Shown: in pieces, positions 21,240-33,275 of the stretch | Layout of the letters: the number at the start of each line of letters is the position of its first letter | Numbering within the stretch: position 1 is the first letter of the stretch | Program-made: the position numbers and the translations under genes | Notes under the pieces: generated by a model | The model's input: only the letters and a program-made list of their open reading frames with translations | Told to the model about the DNA's origin: nothing | Databases searched by the model: none | Source: Polytrichum commune | Taxonomy: Eukaryota > Streptophyta > Polytrichopsida > Polytrichales > Polytrichaceae | NCBI GenBank assembly: GCA_950295325.1 | Contig: OX485803.1 | Location: forward strand, 1,612,001 to 1,676,000 | Reading direction: 5' to 3' | DNA length: 64,000 bases

Positions 21240-22530
21240 CAGTCTAACCTTGATAATGTCACCCTTGTTAATAGAACACCTTGATATTGCCACCTAAAAG
21301 TTTGAAACCGATTTTCATAGTGTAAAACTCCCTCGTTATTATCCCTATCACCCTTGGTAATGTCACTATTTTTTTCCAAAATCCGTAGTGTAAATGTGAT
21401 AATACCAAGTATGGATGGATTGTATGTGATGGTTGGATGGACAGATTATTAGGCATTTTTGCAACTGTGATAGTGAAAGTTATAGATGGGTTTAATGCTT
21501 TTGTACTCTCCCATATCACTATCTTGTTCCTTCCACCAAATGTGACTTCAGTTGTTTAGCCTTTGGATCAAGGAGTGATTGCAACATTCAAAATGTGCTA
21601 TAAGCGCAAGCTTGTTGCCTGGACTTTGCAACAAATTAATAACAACTCAAATGAAGTTTTGGGGAAACTGAATGTTGATCTATTTCAAGCTATGCTATGG
21701 TGTGTGGCGGCATGGCATGAATTAGATGATCAAACCATTAGAAATTGTTGGAGAAAGTCCGCCATATTGCCTACATAGTGGAATGCAAATATCAACAATT
21801 TTGATGAACGTATGAAGTCCAAAATGGAGGAAGCAACTTTGGAATTGGGCAATCTCATCGCCGCATTGAATTTGGGTTTGGATGTCGAAGGCAAGCCTGT
21901 AGAAAAGCTTTGTCCTTTGGAGTACATAAACATGGAAGGTGAAGATGATTTTGAGGTGGAATATTCTACTGAGGAGCTTGTGCAATTAGTGCAAGATGGC
22001 GAATAGGTTCTTGATTCCATGGAAGTAGACCCATTGATTGTTGATAGCAATGATGACGAGTCTAAAGTAGTGAAGCTAAGCGATGCACAAAAATATGCTA
22101 AAGATGTTTTGAATTTTATGGCTAGCCAGGGTGTTCAGATTTTCAACACTCTGGAGTTGTTAGGAATGGAAAAAATCCATGACAAACTCATTAGAATTGG
22201 TGTTGCACATTTAACATCAACAAAACAATGTGACATTAGAAGCTTCTTTGTCTCTAGTGAGAGGTCTTTACCTGATCTCAATGACACATTATGATGTGCT
22301 CTTGTTGTTATTCATAATTTTAAATTAGATTTTACATTCAAAAACATTGAAGTCTCATATTTTTTATTTTCTTTTTTACATTGTAATTTTATTTTAATTT
22401 TCTACCTATTTTTTGATAATATCACATTATGCACAAATCTTCAAAATGTGACATTATCAAATATGTCACACCTTGTTTATATCACTCTTTTGGGTGAAAC
22501 GGATGGTGTGACATTATCAAGGTTAGACTG
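21240..22530 (+). mobile_element. Pogo/Tigger-type DNA transposon, both ends present
   Basis: The inverted repeat begins CAGTCTAACCTTGATAATGT at 21240 and the same 23-bp sequence is found inverted ending at 22530. TA lies directly outside both ends (21238-21239, 22531-22532). The motif TTGATAATGTCAC and variants are iterated inside each end, near 21249, 21279, 21354, 21397, 22413, 22447 and 22508. The element is about 1.29 kb, shorter than a full Tigger because the 5' coding half (CENP-B-type DNA-binding region and most of the DDE core) is missing. Confidence 0.92.
21480..22294 (+). pseudogene. Tigger/pogo transposase pseudogene, C-terminal half
   Basis: One forward frame reads VIDGFNA, then FLPPNVTSVV, a stop, PLDQGVIATFK, HELDDQTIRNCWRKSAILP, a stop, an acidic stretch, a stop, and a tail ending near 22292. 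The block LPPNVTSxxQPLDQGVI is the hallmark of pogo/Tigger/jerky transposases, and TIRNCWRKS is their next conserved block. Three in-frame stops fall at 21557-21559, 21776-21778 and 22004-22006, and all are TAG. The first replaces the family's near-invariant Gln, so CAG to TAG is the likely change there. The copy cannot make a full transposase. No frameshift is needed to follow it from 21480 to 22292. Confidence 0.88.
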
Positions 22531-22559
22531 TAATAAGAGTCCCGACTCAAGAGTTACAT

Positions 22560-22818
22560 ACCCAGCATGTTACACGGGAACCAAATTGTCACACGAAGGT
22601 AGAGGGGTCTTAAAATGGTCACTTTTTTCCAACTAGTGCACTTCTATTAGGGATTGAGATACGGGATTTGTAGAAGACGGTTAGCAAATCTAAATGGAGG
22701 TTGTAGCCACTATCCTCATAAGTTTTGGAGCTCATATGAATATCTTACTCATCATCAAAGTGAAGATTCTCATTCTCACTGAATGGTCATGTAGTCTTTC
22801 TCCTCCACCCCCCCCCCC
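22560..22818 (+). repeat. R-200 copy 4 with C run
   Basis: TTAGCAAATCTAAATGGAGG, then GAATATCTTACTCATCATCA, GATTCTCATTCTCACTGAAT and GGTCATGTAGTC, then 11 C (22808-22818). This copy is uninterrupted and serves as the empty-site comparison for the MITE at 18767. Confidence 0.6.
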
Positions 22819-24236
22819 AAAAAAAAAGAGAGAAAGAAAGACTTCCTAGGTTAATGTTACATTGTCGGTGAGCGCCACCATTGGAAGTTGTATCTATCCA
22901 CTACATTGCACCACATAATACTTCAAAAGTAGACTAGTTATATGCTCCATTTCTAACTTCTAAACTGGTCAAGGTGCTAGTGATTTGACCATGTAAATTC
23001 TTGTAATGTGGTTAACTTTGTTGTGGAGGATTTTGATAAAAACCACTAACCACCTTTATAGGTCATATATATGGAATCCAAGTGGAGCGACCAATTTGAC
23101 ATGTGAGACCCAATCCACATACTCAAATGTGGAGAAACTCCAAGAGTTTGATGCACCCTAAGGTATCATTATGTCTCATATGAACAATAGCTTGAATGCA
23201 TTTGTATGTGATCAAGTTTGAAATGTTCTCGAGGGTACGAGTAATCCTAACAAACATGGTTCATAAAAATCTATGATTAAGGCTTCAATATTCTAGAAGA
23301 CAATCGTATGGCTCCAAGAATTGAAATCTCAACTTTCTATGTTCCTCATTTTCAATTTAAGTTCATAAGGGTTAAATCCTCCATTCTATAATCCCTATAC
23401 GTGTTGAAATGCAAGAAGCAGCCATTATAAGATTGCCTACATTACTCAAAGAGAAAGAGATACGCTTTGAACCCTCCATAAGAAGGTCGGGACATGGCAA
23501 GACACTTCGTCAACTGTTGCTTCACAGTAGTGTTTTCATCGAGTCATTCGAAAAGATTCGTAAACGCTGCGCTCTTTGGATCATTGTTAGTTGAATAGCT
23601 GCCATGTGTCCTTTCGAATATCGAAGGGAGAACAATCTTATAACACGTTTAAGTGAACACCTTTCAAGAAAACGGATGATTGCACGAGCAAGACAAAGTG
23701 GGTTATATGTACGTATATGCCCAATGAAACCGTGGCAACGGCGGCCCAATGTGAAGAGTGCATATGATAGATCGAGTGAGAAACGAAGGCTTGAAACGAG
23801 CGACCTATTGGTTTGGGGTCCACAACGCACAAGCTTGAATGGGTGGCCACCCCCAACCACACTTCAATCTTTTTGTCCCAAAATACTTAGTTGTAATCTA
23901 TATATAGATTATCATAGCATCTTTGGAATCTCAAGGTAAATGCTTGCACCTAAAGTCTCCAAAACCGAAGATGCATGGGACCACTCATCACACTCCACAC
24001 AAGACTTAAGCTTGTTGAAATTATTCCTCAAAATTAACACGAGCTCTATAGGTGAACAAGTCAACGCTACCTTTGAGCCCATCATTGGAACAGCCATTCA
24101 CTAACTTAGTGCATGGAACCTCATAAAGTGTTTGCACTTGCACTTGAGAAGCCAATTCCGGGTTCCTTTGGGTACCTCCACAAGTTGATACACTTTTGTG
24201 GATGATGATGACGATGATGATGATAACTAACCACTA
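22819..24236. other. No gene recognised
   Basis: Frames of 111-112 codons occur on both strands at 23522-23939 in a somewhat GC-richer patch. They overlap each other and show no domain, repeat or splice context. Confidence 0.4.
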
Positions 24237-24605
24237 TTACACTAAATAGTCCTATTAATGTGGGTGGAAAATTAGTGTGGTAATAATCAACATGGGTTAC
24301 ACTATTTTTTTTAGTCAAGGTGGATTAACGTGGGTCTAAGATCCCAGGTGTTCCCTTAAGTCTTCATAAAGACTTTCAGCCATCACATTGAATATTACTT
24401 GTACGAAAAAAGTAGCATAAAATAAAATAACCATCCACATTAATTTTTTAGGAAAATAATTACTTTTGGTTCATGCTGTTTTTTTTATTATAAATTTAGC
24501 ATGGGTTACAAATGAATGTGATGCACACTAATTTTCACCATGAGAATGAGAGTAGACTCTAGAAGATTGCAGTGGTCTACACTAATAATAGGACTATTTA
24601 GTGTA
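24237..24605. mobile_element. MITE with ACTAAATAGTCCTATTA ends
   Basis: Left TTACACTAAATAGTCCTATT and the right end read inward, CTACACTAAATAGTCCTATT, are inverted. A second inverted block GAAAATTAGTGTG follows in both arms, displaced by about 45 bp in the right arm. There is no coding frame. Target duplication is not clear. Confidence 0.65.
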
Positions 24606-25893
24606 GTTGCTTCCTCTAAACACTTAGGACATAGGAAACATTACGGAATACTCCTCCGTAAAGAGTTCTTTGGACAAAAGAATGTGGGAAAAGTCGTTGG
24701 CAGTGATGAAAAGCGGGAATAAAATCTTTGGGAGTGGATGAAAAACATCCTGGTCACATTGGTGCCATTGATGAGTTGTGAGCCTTTTTTGCATGCAAAG
24801 TAATACTACTTATATCGTTACCGTACTTGGCATCTGGTTTGGTGGAAAATAACTTTAAAAGTCTTAAAAAAAAGGAGAAAAATAACTTTAAAAGCTACCG
24901 TACCCAGTATTAAACAATGCCTACATTCCCTTGCCACGGAATGTGAAGAAGTTTTCTACCACTATATTGTTGACATGGCCTTGTTTTAATGAAGCGAAAA
25001 GTATAAAATATTTTGTTTAATAAAAAAATCCATAAAATTTCAATTTTCAAATTAGATGATCAAGTTCATGTTCCATCAATAATTATTTGTTTCAACTACA
25101 GTAAGCCGTACCAAATGGCAATGCAGGGTTTAACCCTTAAGCGTTTGAGAGGCCTAGACCGTGCCTCCACAAGTACACAATAACATATTTGAACTACATA
25201 CTTTCAATTTTGTCTAATTGTGGCAAGAGTGACCCAATCTATTGTTAACCTTGTCTTCAAACACATTATTCAAATATGTTGAATATCTTAATGTTATTGA
25301 AGATTTAAGTTAACATACGCAATTTGAGTGCCTTTGGATGGACATACAAATGTTGTATCTTGATCACATGTTCTTATGTGGCAAAAAACAATGTCTGAAA
25401 TAGGGTTTCAGACCCATAAATATATAACATATCATTTTTGAACTTGACGAGGCATGTATTCATTGTATATTTGGTTGTACACCGAGACCCTATGTCCTTT
25501 AAGGGTTAAGTATGAGCCAACTCATAATCCAAAGTCCAAGTCTTTCAACCACATAATTTTTTCATGCATGTTCCTAGATCCACATCGAACCACAGTCTCC
25601 ACACTGCTCAATTACATATGAATTCAATCAAGATAAGGATTTGAGTTAGGTTGCATAACCTCACACCCAAGTAATCAACATTTGAGGTCAAGGATAAAGT
25701 CTTTAATCATGTGGGCTCCAATGAATTAAAGCACTTTGGCTCATATGTTTCACATGTAAGATGCGCCTAAATCCAACACAAAAATAATTTGAACACTTAT
25801 ATTTGAGCGGTATGTGGTTAGGTGTGGATCTAAGAACCGTCACTACAAAACATGACCTTTGAATGAGCATGGAATTTTCCACTTTGATAAATT

Positions 25894-25928
<35 letters not shown>

Positions 25929-27444
25929 CACACACACACATGAACTCCAAAAATTATGACAAAAATGACTACGGTCACGATTTGGATTCAATTTTTAATC
26001 ATCTCACACAAAGTGCATGTTTCATATCCTATGAGAAGTGGGTGCCAAGGGAAAAAATATCCATCTAAGACATGTCTACCTTAACCCTTAATTTGTTGGA
26101 GCATATTGCGGTTTCATTAGATCATCTAAAAACTAAAGCTTTCTAAACCTCAATTTTTATCGTACCAAAACGAAAAGTTGTTTCTAATGATTTTAAGATC
26201 ACATCAATACAATAGCAATATTGATATTTTTCATTATTTTTTATGATCGATTTAGAATCATCAAACTATAAAATATTGTGATAAATATATGCAATAAAAT
26301 CATAGTCCAATTTTCCCAAAATATATTAATAATAGATTTACACTTTGAAGTAAGAAAAAAAGTCCACAAAAAATTGATGATTCTTAGTAATTACCCAAAA
26401 ACTATATATAGAAACATATAAACAAGGAGATGACTTAGTTTAGTCTTGACTTTAAAAATATCTTGTAAACAACCATCTTCTCATACTGGAATGGGATTGT
26501 CACCATTGACAAGAAAATTTCACGAGCGACATAATGATGAGACCTATTGTAAATTTTCTAACACCTTCCTTTTGGATGAATTTGCCTCAAGAGTCATTCA
26601 TCAAGCCCGAATATGGCCTCTTAGAAAGCTAGGGTTAAGTGGATTCCAAGCACCTGACCAAGGTTCCATTTGTGGTGATTTGTGCTTGCTACCAAAGGGG
26701 ATACGATGAAGTTGACATATCATAGATTGTCAAAGATTGTAGTTGAAACCGCACACGAATTAAAGTGGTAAGAAAGGCTTCTTACATCATGTAGCAATGT
26801 GGGTGCCAGGTAGGATATTTCTTTAGCATCTCCAAGAGATAGAGAGCTAGATGCGAGCACACAAAACTCTAAAAGCAAAAAAAACACTTAAAAAGTATTG
26901 AAACGTTGGTACTTTCAATGTCGGTATGGATTTGTAAGCGCTTACCCATGTCGACATGGAGCCGGAAATTGGTTTTGTGGCCTTGGAGTGCATGCATGGG
27001 CTTTAGGCTCTTTTGTTTCCAAGCATGTGGGATCGTCCCAAAAACCTACTAGTACTTCACGAGAGTTTGGACAAGTGCATGGAACACGGCGGGTGAACCT
27101 CCACTCGTGAGTCTTATTGTTTATTGAGTTGTTGACATGCAATTGTCACCAACAATTCATACATCTTTGGCTTACATTCCCAAGTAACAAGAGTGGGTGG
27201 AGCAAATCTCAAGAAAAAGGTACCATGCTCTTTGTGGGTCTCCGTAAGGTGGACGCCGCTTATTCGGTTACTATTATGATTAGGAAACCTATAGTTGAGT
27301 GGTATGCGGTTTGTCGTGGTCTCAAGAATGGATAAGAAATAGATGCGTGTTTTAGAAGAGATTGGACTCTGTGCTCAAGATATGATAACTATCATAGGTT
27401 TTGTTATTTTACATACTTGGGGGCTGGGGGAGGGAGGGTGTTCA
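24606..27444. other. Sparse AT-rich stretch; (GATA)n(CA)n microsatellite
   Basis: A (GATA)n run at about 25893-25926 passes into (CA)n to 25940. A forward frame at 26446-26709 and a small GC-richer patch at 26900-27110 have no recognised product. Confidence 0.45.
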
Positions 27445-27640
27445 TTTGACCACTTCACAAGCACGAGAATCTTCACTTTGACAATGAACATAAGATAGTC
27501 ATATTAGCTCCAAAAAACAATGGTTACAACCTTGGTTTTGCTAACCATCTTATACTAATCGTGGGTTTCATATCTTGAGAGAAGTGGGGTAGTCGGTACA
27601 AGTAAGCGTTTGAGATCCATCTACCTTGGGTCTACCTTGA
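27445..27640 (-). repeat. R-200 copy 5 (inverted)
   Basis: AAGCACGAGAATCTTCACTT, then ACAACCTTGGTTTTGCTAAC and GGTTTCATATCTTGAGAGAA are the reverse order and complement of the other R-200 copies. A G-rich run (GGGGGCTGGGGGAGGG) precedes it, matching the C run of plus-strand copies. Confidence 0.5.
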
Positions 27641-28098
27641 ATGAGAATACTCCATCAGTGTGCACTTGAAGTACAATGATTTGTCCAAGAAGCTTGTGTG
27701 ATTATTCCCATTATAAAGAATCTAGAAAATTGTCATCCTAATCTTCTAGAACGATTGATCGAGCGAGTCGTATCAAACCTATTTTGAGGAAAAATACCAA
27801 AATTGTCATTATGAAAATACAAGACCTAATATTTTGTCATTTTTCATATGAAATCACTGCATAACATTATTCAGACTGAATGTGAGAAATATCTGGAAAT
27901 CTTCTGTGGAATATTGTCAGTCCCATAAAACACTGCTATGAATCTGAATAATGTTATGTTGCAACATCCAGTAAAATAATAAAATTCTACATAAAATTCT
28001 CCAAAGTATGGATGAATATGACTATATTTGAATGAAAATATGGAGTTCATAGACACAATTTTTGTAGGTTCTGCACCAAATTTCTTGCTCAGTGTCAA
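27641..28098. other. No gene recognised
   Basis: Short minus frame at 27871-28098 only. Confidence 0.4.
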
Positions 28099-28430
28099 CT
28101 ACACTAAATATGATATTTAGTTTTTGATTATATTTAGTGTTGTTAGCACCCTACCATGCTCAACGCTAATTTTCAATTCTTTGACAATTAGTGTTAGACA
28201 TAAATGTGCCGCTACCTTCCCTACTGCCACCTTCCTTATTATATATATATATATTTTTTCATATCCTTACTAACACTAAATTCAAACATGTAACTTCCAC
28301 ATATTACCATAGTTGATATTTAGTGTTTGAGTTTACATTTAATGTTACTTACTTTCATAGGGTTATTGATATTTAGTGCATGTGTTCGTATTTAGTGTAT
28401 CAAACACTAAATATCATATTTTTTGTAGTT
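28099..28430 (-). mobile_element. MITE-TTTAGTG copy 2
   Basis: ACTACACTAAATATGATATT at the left and, inward from the right, CTACAAAAAATATGATATTT then AGTGTTTGATACACTAAATA form the ends. It is the reverse complement of 6322-6636. An (AT)n run sits inside near 28230. Confidence 0.75.
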
Positions 28431-31400
28431 ATCTACGATAGCATGACTTTTCCCCGGAGAAACCTGGACAGCTAAATTAAACTCTTGTAATAACCAATAC
28501 CCATGTGGTGATTCATCGACTTAAATTGGGCTTTGTTTATTATGCATATCAAGGCATCATGATCGAAATGATAAAGGCTCCTTCCGCTATCACAATTTTA
28601 TGTTCACAAATTTTTGTTGCAACGCTTCTCAAACCCCTGTATGTCCAAGTAAAATCTTTGATGTTTCTTCTGAAGAAGTACCCCCAATATGTCCACTTAA
28701 CAAAACACATCCAAAAAATATGGTTCTCAATACAAACTCAAGATGAACATGAGTCTTACAAGTTTGGATTGTCACATTAGAGAACTTGACGAAATCTTAG
28801 GTCATGATTTTCTTAATATGGTTGCTATTAAAAAAGGACATAAAATTTAGTACGATAGGAAGATGAAAACAAAAGCATCAAGGATAATGATATGGTTTTG
28901 TTATAGGATAGTCAGTTTTAGTTAGTGTTTCATCTAGAAGTAGGCCTAGATTATTAGAGCGGTTTATCAACAATGTAAGCAATTGAGGATAAGATGAGCA
29001 AAATCTTCTTTCATGTATTGGATGTTGAGGTTTGCTTTGAATCCTAGTCAATTTACAAACCTCGTTTATGTAAAAGTGTCAATGCATGTGAGAGAACACA
29101 TGCAAACATATGAGTCTAATTTGAGAGTTGTTGGATTGTGGAAGTTTTTGAGTGACATCAAAAATTTTGGCCCATGGCCTATGGTTTATCCGAGCTTCTG
29201 GGTATGAGTGTATTTACATGCTATAGGTAGATTTCCGTGCAAGACAAACCTACTACTTTTCAGTAGAGGCTACAACCAAAACGCCCTCCTTACCTTGCAT
29301 AGGATGAGCATTGATGAGTGATGTTGCATTGCATATTCACTCCAAACAATGGGCATTTGTGTTTGAAGGAGGCAATGCTGCTTTTGTCGACGAAGCACAA
29401 GGTTGGTGTTGGTGAGAGCATTGCCCTTGTAGAAGGGTTGGTTGATTTTGGTGTAGCAACGGCTCCAATTAGGTGAAGCCGATGGAGTGTTGGAGCATTG
29501 TTTCTTGTGTACAACATTAACAAACTCATGAAAGGTAGTTCGCTACAATTGGGTGGAGGAGCCCTACAACAATATCAGTGGTGAGTTGGAGCGTAAGTAA
29601 TATAAAAGACTTGTGTCTTTGCATTGTGTTGGTTACTTGATTGGTCTATCAATAAGCTATCATTATCGATCCAAATTAGAGCATCATAGGTTGACAATCC
29701 TTTTATAAAGAAATTAAATCTAGTGTCAAATTTTTTTATGAAGGGTTGTTTAAGCTATAGTATGAAAATACTAGAAACTCAACCAAGTTCACCAAACCTT
29801 AGTTAGTCCCATTATGAGGAGCTTTGTGTGAAGCTTGAGAGGGTCTCTATAGTACGGATGTGGGAATTTGGTGATAGAATTATTGGTTAGAGGAGGTGTG
29901 AAGTCAATGATCATTTTTGCACTTTCCTCAATATAGATAATATTGGAGTTAGGATTCTTCAATGTTATACACAACTAGAAATCACCCTAAGTCATAGGCG
30001 TCATCAAAAAAAGGTAGTGTCTATTCATCTTACTCGTGTCATAATCCTAGAATTCTGGAACCAAGGTGTACACACCACTATGTCAGTTCTACAAAGTTGG
30101 TGGGCATAAATTTTAAGGTTGAAAGTAAGGTTTTAGGAGGACATTTACCATTGAGAAGCTATTGATTCTAGTTCAATGAGGTTGGCCATACTAAATAAGA
30201 TAGATTTGGATCCAAGGCAATATCACTTGAAATTTGATCAACTTCTCAAGAGATTGTCCAAGTTAAGATATATCTTATGGCAAGGTATTAGGATCGAAGA
30301 GATATTCAATAATCGTGCTATATTCTTCAACTCCCATCCCAATTGGTGCAGATGGCCTTCAATTCAACCAAAAGATCTTCGATTTCACCCTTAGCCCATC
30401 AATACTTGGGTGATTATGAGACATTTTTTTGATGCAAGCATCGAGCAACCAATTCCCAGATGGAAGGCACTTGTTTGGATGGATACTTGAAGATGTTGGA
30501 CTATCAAGGTAAGCAAAGACTAACCCGAAACAATCTCACAATCAAGTATATTGTGGTGGTTGAAGTCACACTCCACCCTTTGGTATGACAAATAGTCCAA
30601 AGTTCTTCCATTGCTTGCATAGGTACAAGTGGCCAAACAATGCTCTCATCGATAGTTCGGAGTACAACTAGCTAATCGTATCCGAAAGAATTGTGACCCC
30701 AAGGGACTGCTTTGAGTCGTACACTCAATTTCCCTTGATACCATCACCAACATCTCTACCCATGTTGTTCGGAATACAATTTCAAGTACATTGTGAATCT
30801 TTAAAGATATGGAAACAAAAAGGTTCTTTTTTGACAAAGATTATTTACAAAGCCGCAAGATGGTTGTGGTGTACCATGGGTTACGTGTTCAACATACGCT
30901 ATGTGAGCATCCTTACATATTCATTAAATTTTGTTTTTGTTTTATGTGGAATTTTGCAAGTATCTTAATTATGTTTCAAATTTGTGTCTCAACTTGTTCT
31001 TAATGTTAAGACATCACTGTCAATGGCGATTGGGTGTCAGTAGAGTCAAGTTTGTTGTCATAGGATGTTATATCATGTTAGAAGGTTAATAAAGAAGAAG
31101 TGACCTCTCGCTCATGTGCGCTCTTGCTCATAGAGTTTTACCCATCATTACTCTCTCATCTTCTTTTAATATTTGTAACTTGTTATCGACATGGAGATCT
31201 AAAAAATGTGGTTGTTGTTGTTGTTGTGGTGGTGGATTTTTGTAAGAGTGGTTTTGTTTAGTTGGTGCGAGGTGAAAGAGAGAAAGGTGTAGTGGTTGCG
31301 AGATGGTGTAGCAAACGTGGAGCATGTGCGGTGTTTTTGTGTATAAGTTCCACGAAGTTTACTGCATTGCATTGTATTAGTATTAGTGTTTCTTGGGGTA

Positions 31401-31483
31401 TATTAGTGATTTGAGTGACGAGAATTTACTTAAGAGGGAGGTACACAATATAGGCTTGTGATTCTAAAAAGAAAAAATGTTAG
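28431..31483. other. No gene; possible 5' part of a Copia element at its end
   Basis: Forward frames at 28505, 29013, 30176 and 30693 have no convincing domain. At 31185-31206 AACTTGTTATCGACATGGAG resembles plant Copia primer-binding-site surroundings that precede gag, but I could not define LTR ends. A (GTT)n run lies at 31211-31225. Confidence 0.35.
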
Positions 31484-32090
31484 ATGGAAAAATTAAAATT
31501 TTCTCCTCTTGAAGTTGGTGGGAAGAATTACTTAATTTGGGCCCTTCATGCCAAATTGCAACTACAAGTGTACAACCTTCCTTAGAAAGTTGAGGAATCA
31601 TCTTCAAAAATTTCTACAAATTGTTTTGACGCCCAAACACAATCTAAATGTGACATCACCTTAATTGAACATTGTAGTTCCAGTAACCCACCGCAACTTC
31701 AGCTTGTGCTTTGTGGGCAAAACTTCAAAATCAATTTAATCACCAAAAAATAATATTCTAACCAAAGGCACACTATAATTGGATACATCTATGAGTTCAT
31801 GATTATCCAACCATAGCCGTTTAATATCGATATGTATAAGATAACATCTTAGCTATCTTTGTGTGATGAACCAATTAATGATGCATAAATAAAAGAAAAG
31901 ATCTATCTACACTTCATACTACCAATATTGTATTGGCTCAGCAGTATTGAAACGTGCATCATACAAAATATTATGATCTCATGTTAGTATTATTAGTGGT
32001 AGAGAAGCAACTTGTAGAACTCTTGTAGAACAATTGTGGAGAACGTCCGACTAGAATACTTCCCATGCAAAGTCATGCAACATAAGTGTT
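31484..32090 (+). pseudogene. Ty1/copia gag (UBN2-type) pseudogene
   Basis: An ATG at 31484 opens MEKLKFSPLEVGGKNYLIWA and LHAKLQLQVYNLP before a TAG at 31583. The GKNYLxWxLxAK block is the typical N terminus of plant Copia gag. Further blocks follow with frameshifts: FNHQK near 31735-31750, KAHYNWIHL near 31765, then ITS-LSLCDEPI near 31840 and YYDLMLVLLVVEKQ near 31965-32010, in the order expected for this family. The pol region is absent and foldback-element DNA begins at 32424. Several stops and frameshifts make it dead. Confidence 0.8.
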
Positions 32091-32423
32091 GACATCGCAC
32101 TTCACATCTCAATCATGTCACATGTTTCTCCCATATATCACATGGTTTGACATTAAAATAATCCACCAAAATTTTTTGAACCATGTGCTTGCAGGCATCA
32201 CGTTGTCATCATTATAATTAATGGCATTATCGCAATGTTGACATTGTGTTATAACATGCTGTCACATGCTACACCATTTCTCTATTATCATACATCCATG
32301 TTAACACTACATACCTCCTCAATACCACATGTACTTTGATTGCCACAAGCATGATATTAGGGAAATTAGAGTGTAATTACATGATAAAATTATGTAACAA
32401 TAACACTACATAGTGGTATGGTG

Positions 32424-32800
32424 CAGTGTCCAGGAGATTTTTGGCCATAATCAGTCAAAGTCTCAGTGTTTTCAAATCCGATTAGTTGCATGTTGTGAAC
32501 TTCCGGGGTTCCTTTATTAATTTGAAGTATATTCCACAGATTCCCCCCAAATGATCCATAATTTTCCTGAAGTTTTGAACTTGAACCAGTTATTTCCAAA
32601 CTCAGCCGGTTCATATGTAATAGGGCTCAGGGAGAACCGGTGGTTAGTTTACAGTTGAACCGGTTGAAGTTGGAGACTTCAAGAGGATTACATATCATTT
32701 TGGAAGAATCTATAGGAGAATATACCTCAAAGGAATAGAGCAAAACCGGAAGATGTCAACATGTAACCGGTTGGATTTAGAATCACTAGCATCTTGACCG
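32424..32800. mobile_element. Foldback element with AACCGGTT motifs
   Basis: Two arms of about 180 bp face each other. The left arm starts CAGTGTCCAGGAGATTTTTG and contains CATAATCAGTCAA, GAAGTATATTCC and AACCAGTTATTTCC. The right arm read inward has AAATCGGTCAAGATGCTAGT, GAGGTATATTCTCC and CAACCGGTT in the same order. Single arms at 6024 and 63241 confirm the family, and the outer terminus CAGTGTCCAGGA is present at 63445-63456. The right terminus here is lost in an ATTTTT-rich stretch. Confidence 0.78.
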
Positions 32801-33078
32801 ATTTTTTATTTTTATTTTTATTTTTTGGTATTTCCAAATTGAAATTCACAAGTTACTACTCTGACAATATACTTATTTACGAGATTTCTTGATCACAAAG
32901 CTATAGCGATTAATCCACACAGAGTGGACAAGATTGAATCATTCCATCCTATCTCCATGCCTTTGCATGCATTTTTGACATGCAAAGTACAGCTATAAGC
33001 TTTAGTCCTTGCATGTGTGCAGAAGCACATTACTTGGCTTGTGGACAAATGCCTTGTAAAGTACTACCACTAGATACT

Positions 33079-33275
33079 ATGTATTTAGTGTCACTTACTA
33101 TTTGGAGTTACACAACGCTATACTTTTATTCTTATTCATGTAATTTCTTACGAAGTGAAGATGTGAATGTTCTATAGTGTCCAAACAACCACTTTGACTT
33201 TTGTTGGTAAAAGAGTAAGATATATGGTAAATAGTTATAGTGTTGTGAGATTTCAAATAGTAAGTGATATTAAAT
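33079..33275. mobile_element. MITE-200 copy 4
   Basis: Left ATGTATTTAGTGTCACTTAC continues TATTTGGAGTTACACAACGC. Right GTTATAGTGTTGTGAGATTT continues CAAATAGTAAGTGATATTAA, the inverted form. This is the best-preserved pair of arms in the family. Confidence 0.75.

Noticed and set aside
23409..23939. Frames of 111-112 codons on both strands
   Set aside because: No domain, no splice context; overlapping open frames on both strands of a GC-richer patch are expected by chance.
25120..25515. TTTAACCCTTAAGCG and CCTTTAAGGGTTAAG as inverted-repeat ends
   Set aside because: The match is limited to a palindromic core and does not extend.
30550..30640. PFGMTNSPKFFHCLHR, resembling the Gypsy RT block PFGLTNAP
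   Set aside because: Only one short block, with no second RT motif in the expected positions on either side.
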